DNA from: UBA2336 sp046294915
GTDB taxonomy: Bacteria; Bacteroidota; Bacteroidia; Cytophagales; Cyclobacteriaceae
NCBI GenBank assembly: GCA_046294915.1
Contig: JBKBOE010000106.1
Coordinates: forward strand, 1-5,001
Reading direction: 5' to 3'
Length of the DNA stretch: 5,001 nucleotides
Position 1 is the first letter of the stretch. Every line of letters begins with the position of its first letter. The position numbers and the translations under genes were made by a program. Under the pieces are notes generated by a model. It did no database searches. It was given only the letters and a program-made list of their open reading frames with translations, and was not told the origin of the DNA. Below are positions 1 through 5,001 of this stretch, piece by piece.

Positions 1-351
1 GTCAACGTCAGTGAGGTCCGTGCCCGTACTGTAGTAGTCAATTCTGGACTACTACAGCAGAATAAAAACACCTGGGCGCATGTGCGCTTTTTGTTGCAGT
101 ATAAGAACAAAACGACTACTGCCCGGTTTTCTTATCAGCGCCTTTGGCTTACGGGTAATGCTGCCGATCTTTTCGATATGTCAGTTTTCATGAAACCGGC
201 CAGTAAGTCATATTCATTATCATTTTCAGCTCAGAACATCACCAATCAACAATTTATTTATCAGTTTATCCGGACGGATTTATATTACTCGCAGTTTGGC
301 TATAATGTGTTGCCTGCGTTTTTTTTAATGGGTATTCATTTTTCTTTTTAA
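1..351 (+). CDS. C-terminal end of an outer-membrane beta-barrel, probably a TonB-dependent receptor (5' end outside window)
   Basis: The reading frame is open from the first base to a TAA at 349-351, giving the last 116 residues of a longer protein whose start lies beyond the left edge. The segment alternates polar and hydrophobic residues in runs that look like transmembrane beta strands joined by short turns, for example SYSLSFSAQNITN near residues 70-82, where the NITN turn resembles the NLFN/NLTN turn common near the end of TonB-dependent receptors. It ends in MGIHFSF, an aromatic-rich last strand with a terminal Phe, the usual C-terminal signal for outer-membrane barrel assembly. By family knowledge such receptors import siderophores, vitamins or glycans using TonB energy. 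The plug domain and TonB box are not visible, so substrate and subfamily cannot be given. A different large barrel family is the main alternative. The gene converges on the peptidase gene, with 73 bp between the two stop codons. Confidence 0.72.
   Translation, partial: VNVSEVRARTVVVNSGLLQQNKNTWAHVRFLLQYKNKTTTARFSYQRLWLTGNAADLFDMSVFMKPASKSYSLSFSAQNITNQQFIYQFIRTDLYYSQFGYNVLPAFFLMGIHFSF
29..57. repeat. Perfect 11-bp inverted repeat inside the barrel gene
   Basis: CTGTAGTAGTC at 29-39 is the exact reverse complement of GACTACTACAG at 47-57, with a 7-nt spacer (40-46). The transcript could fold into an 11-bp hairpin within the coding sequence. No T-run follows, so it does not look like an intrinsic terminator. 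It encodes part of a TVVVNSGLLQQ stretch. The role is unknown and it may be chance, although an arm match this long with so short a spacer is uncommon. Confidence 0.6.
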
Positions 352-424
352 ATGTTTACCTATAATATGTGAAGTTATCCACCAAGCATCCTTCAGACAT
401 AAATACCCGTTCCGGCTAATCGTT
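352..424. other. Short convergent intergenic gap, no terminator seen
   Basis: These 73 bp lie between the TAA of the barrel gene and the TGA of the peptidase gene on the opposite strand. I found no GC-rich stem followed by a T-run on either strand and no plausible small gene. Transcripts from both sides must end here or overlap, but the sequence does not show how. Confidence 0.5.
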
Positions 425-2596
425 TCATGGTGTCGCATTAACAGTAGCAGCCTCCCTGATCTCCTTCATGCCCAGTATGTCAAAAACAAACGTGTACTCC
501 AGCGCTACTTCTTTAAGTCTTTTAAACCTGCCGCTGGCGCCTCCGTGGCCGGCATCCATGTTGGTGTATAAAAACAGCCGGTTGTTATCGGTTTTCATGG
601 TGCGCAGTTTGGCTACCCACTTGGCGGGCTCCCAGTACTGTACCTGCGAATCGTGAAGGCCTGTGGTGACAAGTAAATTCGGGTAGGCTTTTTTCTCCAC
701 GTTGTCGTACGGAGAGTAGGAAAGCATGTAGTCATACTCTTCCTTAATATTAGGGTTCCCCCATTCTTTCCATTCAAAGCTGGTAAGCGGAATGCTTTCG
801 TCCATCATGGTGGTAATCACATCCACAAAAGGCACGGCAGCAATTACCCCGCGGTATAAATCGGGACGCATGTTAACGATGGCACCCATAAGCAAACCCC
901 CTGCACTGCCCCCGGAAGCAAAAAGCTTATCATTTGCCACATACTTGTTTTGAATAAGCCATTCCGAACAATCAATAAAATCGGTGAACGTGTTTTTCTT
1001 ATTCAGCATTTTGCCTTCATCGTACCAGGCTCCTCCCATTTCCTGGCCGCCACGCACGTGGGCAATTGCATACACAAACCCGCGGTCGAGCAGGCTTATG
1101 CGGTTGGAGCTGAACGTGGCATACATCGTTGCCCCGTAGGAGCCGTATCCGTAAATCCACCCGGGCATGGAACCATCTTTTTTAAACAAGTCTTTCCGGT
1201 AAACAATGGAGAGAGGCACCTCTTTTCCATCGCGGGCTTTTACCATTACGCGCTCGGTGGCATAGTTGGATTTGTCGAACCCGCCCAGTACAGGTTGTTC
1301 CTTTTTCAACTCTTTTTCGCGTGTGTCCATGTTGTAATCAAACGTGGAAGCCGGTGTGGTCATCGAGGTATAGGTGTAGCGGATGATGTTGGTATTAAAC
1401 TCCGGATTATAGCCAAAGCCGGCAAAGTAGGCCGGCTCACCAAAGTTGATGTAGTGCTCGGATTTATCGGCCCATTTAATGATGCGCACTTTTGTAAGGC
1501 CGGCACTCATCTCGCTCAGCGCAAGGTGGTCTTTAAAAAAGTCAACATCCTGCAGGAATACATCTTCGCGGTGAGGTATTACGTCTTTCCAGTTTTCGGC
1601 TGAGGGTTTACTTACGGGCGCTTCGACCAGCCGGTAGTTTTTCGCGTCCCGGTTGGTGTAAATGTAAAACTTGTCGCCTCCGGAATGTTCAACAGCATAG
1701 TCAACGTTATCCTGAAGCGGCTGAATGATTACCGGTTTGCCGGGTTTGTCGGCATCAATGTATTGCGAAAAGCCGGCATCGGTGCGGCCCGAACTGATGA
1801 TGAAATATTTTTTTGATTTGGTTTTACCGATGCCCACATCCAGGGTTTGGTCTTTCTCTTCATAAATCACCGGGTCAGCTGAGACCGGGGTTCCCAGCAC
1901 ATGGCGTTTGATCAAATAATTCCGAAGGGTGTTGGCATCGGGTACGGAATAGTAAACAGACTGGTTATCGTTTGTCCATACGTAGCCCCCACGGGTATTC
2001 GGAATTTTGTCGGGTAAAAACCGGCCGGTAGTCATATCCTTAATTTTAACCGTGTAGAAATTTCTTCCTACGGTGTCCATGATAATGGCTACCCGGTTGT
2101 GGTCAGGACTTTGCGAAATGAAAAAGTTCAGGAACGATTGCCCCTTACCCAGTTCGTTGCCATCCACAATGATTTCTTCCGGTGCTTCCAGCGATCCCTT
2201 TTTGCGGCAATAAATAGGGTATTCGCCTCCAGTTATATAGCGAGTGTAGTAATAGTAATCGTCCAGCTTGTAGGGTACGGAGGAGTCGTCCTCTTTAATG
2301 CGACCGCGCAGTTCCTGAAACAGTTTTTCCTGAAAGCCCCGGGTGTGGGCCATCATGGTATCGAGGTAGTTGTTTTCGGCTGTGAGGTAATTGATCACCG
2401 TGGAGTCTTCGCGGTTCTTCAGCCAGTAGTAATTATCGGTTCGTTTATGGCCGTGTTTCGACACAATTTCGAAAGGCTCAATGGTAGCGACAGGAGGCTT
2501 TACATCAGGTAGGGTAATCTCTTTTTCGGAAGGGGAGCAGGCCAGTAAAAGAGCAAAAACAAGCAATAGCAGTAAGCGGGTTATTGGATTTTTCAT
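425..2596 (-). CDS. Oligopeptidase B-like serine peptidase (S9A), predicted lipoprotein
   Basis: This complete 723-residue protein belongs to the prolyl oligopeptidase/oligopeptidase B family, which cleaves short peptides on the C-terminal side of selected residues. It starts with a lipoprotein signal: Lys2 and Arg7, a Leu-rich core, and the lipobox LLAC with Cys20. It should therefore be lipid-anchored in the envelope, unlike cytosolic E. coli PtrB. The N-terminal propeller region covers about residues 38-430 and includes GEYPIYCRKKG (124-134), typical of oligopeptidase B. The alpha/beta-hydrolase domain covers about 445-710. The triad is Ser564 in GGSAGG, Asp649 in GLHDSQV and His684 in DAGHGG. 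The spacings of 85 and 35 equal those I recall for E. coli PtrB (532/617/652). YGYGSYG at 482-488 should hold the oxyanion-hole Tyr, by analogy with prolyl oligopeptidase. Glu608 matches one S1 acidic residue, but the other S1 and both S2 acidic positions are replaced. The ATG gives the whole signal peptide, and no Shine-Dalgarno is seen. I give no symbol because ptrB orthology is not certain. Confidence 0.95.
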   Translation of the reverse strand: MKNPITRLLLLLVFALLLACSPSEKEITLPDVKPPVATIEPFEIVSKHGHKRTDNYYWLKNREDSTVINYLTAENNYLDTMMAHTRGFQEKLFQELRGRIKEDDSSVPYKLDDYYYYTRYITGGEYPIYCRKKGSLEAPEEIIVDGNELGKGQSFLNFFISQSPDHNRVAIIMDTVGRNFYTVKIKDMTTGRFLPDKIPNTRGGYVWTNDNQSVYYSVPDANTLRNYLIKRHVLGTPVSADPVIYEEKDQTLDVGIGKTKSKKYFIISSGRTDAGFSQYIDADKPGKPVIIQPLQDNVDYAVEHSGGDKFYIYTNRDAKNYRLVEAPVSKPSAENWKDVIPHREDVFLQDVDFFKDHLALSEMSAGLTKVRIIKWADKSEHYINFGEPAYFAGFGYNPEFNTNIIRYTYTSMTTPASTFDYNMDTREKELKKEQPVLGGFDKSNYATERVMVKARDGKEVPLSIVYRKDLFKKDGSMPGWIYGYGSYGATMYATFSSNRISLLDRGFVYAIAHVRGGQEMGGAWYDEGKMLNKKNTFTDFIDCSEWLIQNKYVANDKLFASGGSAGGLLMGAIVNMRPDLYRGVIAAVPFVDVITTMMDESIPLTSFEWKEWGNPNIKEEYDYMLSYSPYDNVEKKAYPNLLVTTGLHDSQVQYWEPAKWVAKLRTMKTDNNRLFLYTNMDAGHGGASGRFKRLKEVALEYTFVFDILGMKEIREAATVNATP

Positions 2597-2626
2597 AAAG
2601 TTGGTTTTAATCAGACTTTAAGATTG

Positions 2627-2634
2627 CAAAATTT
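2627..2634 (-). promoter_or_regulatory. Possible -7 box for the peptidase gene
   Basis: Read on the minus strand this is AAATTTTG, seven of eight positions of the Bacteroidota -7 consensus TAnnTTTG. It lies 30 nt upstream of the peptidase ATG, a sensible distance for a short leader. A TTG occurs about 25 bp further upstream, slightly beyond the usual spacing for a -33 element. A second near match, TTATTTTG, lies at 2660-2667. The region is AT-rich, so chance matches are likely. Confidence 0.25.
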
Positions 2635-2917
2635 TAAGGTTGTCGGACTGTATTTTATGCAAAATAACGGCTGCAGGTTTAAACGGTTACCATTTAAGCG
2701 ACAGGGATCTGGTTTTAACTGGCCTGCCGCTGGGACAGCTCGCCTTAAGTATGGAGGGTCCCACCGATGGAATTAATAATGTGGTAAAGTTGGCCATGCA
2801 TTAGCCTGCATTCTTGCTTTGTTTTTAATTCCTGCAAGGTCAGGCGATTTCGGCACAGGGTAAAACCGGTAATTCCTATCCGTACTGGAACGGAGCTTAC
2901 GGCATAGACAGGTGCTG

Positions 2918-2925
2918 TAGTTTTG
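2918..2925 (+). promoter_or_regulatory. Candidate -7 promoter box (TAGTTTTG)
   Basis: TAGTTTTG is an exact match to the Bacteroidota -7 consensus TAnnTTTG and ends 17 nt before the ATG of the downstream gene. Transcription would begin only about 10-12 nt before the start codon, giving a very short leader. No TTG is found at the expected -33 distance; the nearest resemblance is CTGG at 2885-2888, which is too far upstream. The match is good but unsupported by a second element. Confidence 0.35.
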
Positions 2926-2942
2926 AAAAAAACAATCGGTTT

Positions 2943-3761
2943 ATGAATACACAAAAAATGGTGTTGCTGCTGGCCTTGTTTTTTATGATGAAAGGATCGG
3001 CTACCGGACAGTCATTACAGGAATTCAAAAACGGAAAAGAACCTTTTTATAAGGAGAAAGGAAGTATTGGCGATCATGGGACCTGGGGCTTTGCCTTAAG
3101 TTTTTCTAATCTATCCAATCCGGTTGCACCAAACAGTAATGCACACAACATTACTAAATTGAGTATGCGGATGGATTATAAGCGATATCGGAACGAAAAA
3201 GGCAAGCCGCGCATGTTCTATCAGAATAAAAGTCTGGGTGATGTTTTTGTCATCCTGGGCAGCGAGTTAAAGAACCATACCGGTGTAGATCAAAAAGAAG
3301 GGAGTACAATCTCAACGTTTATAGGGTGGACCTCCTGGGGCTGGAATATGCTGGCAAAGGATAGAGCCATGATTGCCATGGGATTTAATATTAATGATTA
3401 CATAGTGGGCACCAGATATTATTATCGCGATGTGAATGGAGGCATTATCAGCCAGGAAACCAAAGAACCTCAGGGGCTTTACTACGGCATTGGACCTTCG
3501 GTTTTTTTTGATTATGCCATATCGGAGAAGGTAATTCTGCAAACATTAACCAGTTACACAGCTACCTTCTGGCGGCCGGTTTCGTTAAGTTATGCTACGG
3601 TAGATAAATCGTATCCGAAACCGCATTTCCTGCATCTGAATGCCGAACTGCAAACTTCGTTCAAACTGTTTGTTGGCTTTGATGTTGCCGTATTGCTTAA
3701 CCGGGGTGATTTACCTAACGATACCAGACGTATTGATTTGCTTATCGGTTACCGATTTTAA
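2943..3761 (+). CDS. Secreted, probable outer-membrane protein of unrecognised family
   Basis: I do not recognise the family of this 272-residue protein. It begins with a signal peptide: Lys5, a hydrophobic core at about 6-16 (MVLLLALFFMM), and a likely cleavage in SATG|QSLQ, leaving Gln23 first, as is common in Bacteroidota exports. The mature part is rich in aromatic residues and has alternating beta-strand-like runs such as DVFVILGSEL (100-109), MIAMGFNINDYIVGTRYYYR (143-162) and LFVGFDVAVLL (242-252). It ends RIDLLIGYRF with a terminal Phe, as in outer-membrane barrels. About 250 mature residues would fit a barrel of 8 to 12 strands. No catalytic motif is seen. Met1 (2943) is used here; Met6 would also leave a usable signal peptide. 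No Shine-Dalgarno precedes either. The gene is divergent from the peptidase and convergent with the PorT-like gene, so it is probably transcribed alone. Location in the outer membrane is inferred. Confidence 0.82.
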   Translation: MNTQKMVLLLALFFMMKGSATGQSLQEFKNGKEPFYKEKGSIGDHGTWGFALSFSNLSNPVAPNSNAHNITKLSMRMDYKRYRNEKGKPRMFYQNKSLGDVFVILGSELKNHTGVDQKEGSTISTFIGWTSWGWNMLAKDRAMIAMGFNINDYIVGTRYYYRDVNGGIISQETKEPQGLYYGIGPSVFFDYAISEKVILQTLTSYTATFWRPVSLSYATVDKSYPKPHFLHLNAELQTSFKLFVGFDVAVLLNRGDLPNDTRRIDLLIGYRF

Positions 3762-3822
3762 TGGCCTGATTGCAGCCAGGTTGTTTCATATAAAGTCGGC
3801 TTCCGTTTTGAATTTTTATCTG

Positions 3823-3845
3823 GCCCCTACTTCAGTATAAGGGGC
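3823..3845. terminator. GC-rich hairpin between convergent genes, possible bidirectional terminator
   Basis: GCCCCT at 3823-3828 pairs with AGGGGC at 3840-3845 across an 11-nt loop. The stem overlaps the stop codon and last codons of the PorT-like gene and lies 61 bp past the stop of the convergent gene. Such a stem could end transcripts from both sides. Neither strand has the T-run expected right after the stem of an intrinsic terminator, so the assignment is weak. Confidence 0.3.
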
Positions 3846-4576
3846 ATACCTATGGTAATCTGAAATACCCTGTTTTTTGCCTGGTAGTTCGAATCGTCAT
3901 ATAGGTTAGACAGACCTAAGCCGTAACGGGCTTCAATCATGATTTTATAGTTGATCAAAACGCCTCCGCCAACCTGCAGGCCGAAATCGGTACGGTTATC
4001 GATATACCAATCGTTGCCTTCATACCCTTCGGGGGTTTTACCAAATTTAATTTTTCCTTTAGTGCTGTTCGAATATGTACTGATATCACCATTAAAGTTC
4101 TCGGTAGTTTGTTCTTCGCTTTTGAATTTCCCTCCCAATCCGATACCTATACTTGGTCCGATAAGCGCGAAGAATTGGGGCGACTTTCCAAATTGAAATT
4201 TAGCCAAAACCGGCATTTCCAGATAGTTAATGGTTTGTGTGGTATTGGCAATGTTTTGCGTTTCAATAATGATCCCATCAAAATCTACTATGTCTGTAGA
4301 GGAGCTTTTTTCCTGATAACCTTTCTGAATAAAGTTAAGCTCCGGTTGTATAGAAATCATTCCACTAACCGTGTAATTAATAGCTGCACCAAGAGTAAAA
4401 CCAATTTTTGATTTGACTTCATTTTGGGAGTTGAATATCGGTATTGGAAAAGGGTCATGACTGACTATTGACATGGTTGACACCGTTGCGCCCACCCGGG
4501 GAACTACGGAAAGCATTTGCGCACTCGCACCAACTGAAACTGCAAATAGCAGGACGGTAAATAGGTATTTTTTCAT
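3827..4576 (-). CDS. PorT-like outer-membrane beta-barrel protein
   Basis: The protein has 249 residues from the chosen start and resembles the PorT/OMP_b-brl_2 group of small outer-membrane barrels common in Bacteroidota. The start at 4576 begins MKKYLFTVLLFAVSVGASAQ, a textbook signal peptide with cleavage ASA|Q. An in-frame ATG at 4600 would add eight residues (MINFNRNN) and cannot be excluded. Counting from that longer start, the family-like features are KSKIGFTLGAAINY (63-76), IQPELNFIQKGY (84-95), INYLEMPVLAKFQF (124-137), FFALIGPSIGIGLGG (143-157), DFGLQVGGGVLI (205-216) and EARYGLGLSNLY (223-234). These are alternating strands with Gly-rich turns. It ends VFQITIGMPLILK, so the last residue is Lys rather than the usual aromatic. 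Members of this fold are often structural proteins of unknown role; true PorT belongs to type IX secretion, but nothing here shows that role. It is probably a single-gene unit behind its own promoter. Confidence 0.88.
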   Translation of the reverse strand: MKKYLFTVLLFAVSVGASAQMLSVVPRVGATVSTMSIVSHDPFPIPIFNSQNEVKSKIGFTLGAAINYTVSGMISIQPELNFIQKGYQEKSSSTDIVDFDGIIIETQNIANTTQTINYLEMPVLAKFQFGKSPQFFALIGPSIGIGLGGKFKSEEQTTENFNGDISTYSNSTKGKIKFGKTPEGYEGNDWYIDNRTDFGLQVGGGVLINYKIMIEARYGLGLSNLYDDSNYQAKNRVFQITIGMPLILK

Positions 4577-4644
4577 GTTATTACGATTAAAATTGATCAT
4601 GATTCAAAAACAGGGTGATACCAGTTTAACCCTGATTTTATAAT

Positions 4645-4652
4645 CAAATGTA
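4645..4652 (-). promoter_or_regulatory. Candidate -7 promoter box (TACATTTG) for the PorT-like gene
   Basis: On the minus strand this reads TACATTTG, an exact match to TAnnTTTG. It lies 44 nt upstream of the ATG at 4600 and 68 nt upstream of the preferred ATG at 4576, giving a leader of roughly 40 to 63 nt. It is in the 74-bp gap between the regulator's stop codon and this gene. No TTG is seen at the usual -33 spacing, which would fit a promoter that needs an activator. Confidence 0.45.
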
Positions 4653-4674
4653 GGCTCAACTGTTTGCTGCAGCG

Positions 4675-5001
4675 TTATGGATTTGTAACAATGTCTTGCT
4701 GATTTGTAACAACAGGATTATCGGAAAGACTGATTTCCTGAAATTCTGAGGGGGTAAGGCCAGCCCATGCCTTAAAGAGGCGGCTGAAGTTTGGCAGGTT
4801 GTTAAAACCGGATTGGTAGGCGGCTTCGCTAACGGACATACCTTTTATAGCCAGCAGTTTTTTAGCGTGCCCCAACCGAAACAACCGTAAATAATCACCG
4901 GGCGACTGATCGGTTAGCGCTTTTAACTTGCGGTGCAGTTGCATGCGGCTCATGCCGATTTCGCGGGTAAACTCTTCAATGCCAAAAGCCGGGTCGGCAA
5001 A
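4675..5001 (-). CDS. C-terminal AraC-type DNA-binding domain of a regulator (5' end outside window)
   Basis: The frame is open from the right edge to a TAA at 4675-4677, giving the last 108 residues. The visible part is an AraC/XylS DNA-binding domain with two helix-turn-helix units: the first around residues 7-28 (FGIEEF to HRKLKAL), the second around 56-77, followed by the family signature FSRLFKAWAGLTPSEF (72-87). The opening FADPAFGIEEF and the run MSRMQLHRKLKALTDQSPG match the style of AraC domains at the end of Bacteroidota hybrid two-component proteins (sensor, kinase and receiver in one chain). The complete gene is therefore likely to be such a hybrid or a response-regulator fusion, but only the DNA-binding end is seen. 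A short polar tail (about 91-108) contains two VTN units encoded by the 12-bp direct repeat. An internal ATG at 4953 falls inside the first helix-turn-helix and is not the start. The PorT-like gene follows on the same strand after 74 bp and is a plausible target. Confidence 0.9.
   Translation of the reverse strand, partial: FADPAFGIEEFTREIGMSRMQLHRKLKALTDQSPGDYLRLFRLGHAKKLLAIKGMSVSEAAYQSGFNNLPNFSRLFKAWAGLTPSEFQEISLSDNPVVTNQQDIVTNP
4680..4712. repeat. Paired 12-bp direct repeat with palindromic core, possible activator site
   Basis: GATTTGTAACAA occurs exactly at 4680-4691 and again at 4701-4712, a period of 21 bp or about two helical turns. Each copy contains TTGTAACAA, whose TTGT and ACAA arms are inverted around one base. 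The pair lies in the last codons of the AraC-type gene, where it encodes VTN twice. If transcription of the PorT-like gene starts near 4640, the copies fall at about -43 to -51 and -64 to -72, a typical activator position. The binding protein is unknown; a coding duplication without regulatory role is the alternative. Confidence 0.45.

Larger units (their letters stand above)
2597..2942. other. Divergent intergenic region with possible eroded coding sequence
   Basis: This 346-bp gap separates the starts of the peptidase gene and the unknown secreted-protein gene, so it should carry promoters for both. I see no RNA gene or strong hairpin. On the plus strand, frame 2622-2804 is open for 60 codons without a convincing start and reads protein-like (HLSDRDLVLTGLPLGQLAL, then EGPTDGINNVVKLAMH). 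From about 2781, joining three pieces through two single-base shifts gives something like a signal peptide: VVKLAMH, then LACILALFLIPAR, then GQAISAQGKTGNSYPYW. The last piece runs in frame into the next gene's ATG. This could be a decayed secreted-protein gene, or chance. The minus-strand frame at 2745-2954 has no recognisable features and overlaps the next gene's start, so I do not count it as a gene. Confidence 0.4.

Noticed and set aside
1417..1437. 7-bp inverted repeat AGCCGGC/GCCGGCT with a 7-nt loop
   Set aside because: It is inside conserved peptidase coding sequence and short enough to arise from GC-rich codons; no T-run follows.
950..1603. 217-residue plus-strand open frame opposite the peptidase gene
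   Set aside because: It lies wholly antisense to the peptidase, whose triad and family motifs are certain; the product shows no domain, signal or family feature.
2099..2512. 137-residue plus-strand open frame opposite the peptidase N-terminal region
   Set aside because: Antisense shadow of the propeller region with no recognisable features.
2804..2845. GCCTG/CAGGC pair in the divergent gap
   Set aside because: Five-base arms about 30 nt apart are expected by chance and fit no RNA family.
2745..2954. 69-residue minus-strand open frame in the divergent gap
   Set aside because: It has no signal, domain or ribosome-binding evidence and overlaps the start and candidate promoter of the gene at 2943; the plus strand looks more protein-like here.
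3312..3542. 76-residue minus-strand open frame inside the unknown outer-membrane protein gene
   Set aside because: The opposite strand has a signal peptide, barrel-like pattern and terminal Phe; this frame has none.
3762..3780. TGGC/GCCA and CCTG/CAGG mini-stems just after the gene ending at 3761
   Set aside because: Four-base stems with mismatched surroundings and no T-run; the hairpin at 3823-3845 is stronger.
4109..4411. 100-residue plus-strand open frame within the PorT-like gene
   Set aside because: Antisense to a well-supported barrel protein and without family features.

Overview
The window looks like chromosomal DNA from a member of the Bacteroidota, probably a Cytophagales-type relative (inferred, no taxonomic search run). 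Supporting signs are envelope proteins of types common in that phylum (a TonB-dependent-receptor-like barrel end, a PorT-like barrel protein, signal peptides cut just before Gln), an AraC-type regulator end of the sort found on hybrid two-component sensors, starts without Shine-Dalgarno sequences, and TAnnTTTG-type -7 promoter boxes. GC content is moderate and coding density is ordinary.

Layout. Positions 1-351 (+) hold the last 116 codons of an outer-membrane beta-barrel, probably a TonB-dependent receptor. It converges on 425-2596 (-), a complete 723-residue oligopeptidase B-like serine peptidase (family S9A) made as a lipoprotein. A 346-bp gap, 2597-2942, separates this peptidase from the divergent gene 2943-3761 (+), a secreted, probably outer-membrane protein of unrecognised family. 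The gap carries candidate promoter boxes for both genes and stretches that read like eroded coding sequence. The unknown protein converges on 3827-4576 (-), a PorT-like outer-membrane beta-barrel protein. Upstream of that, on the same strand, 4675-5001 (-) is the C-terminal AraC-type DNA-binding end of a regulator whose start lies beyond the right edge.

How the genes may relate. Four of the five genes encode envelope or exported proteins, but they alternate in strand and do not form one operon. The clearest functional link is regulatory. The PorT-like gene has a perfect -7 box and no recognisable -33 element. Two identical 12-bp copies containing TTGTAACAA lie about two helical turns apart, just where an activator would bind, inside the 3' end of the regulator gene. 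The peptidase has an intact catalytic triad but has lost most of the acidic residues that give classical oligopeptidase B its preference for basic pairs. I see no CRISPR array, insertion sequence, tRNA, rRNA or phage gene, and no convincing multi-gene novel system.
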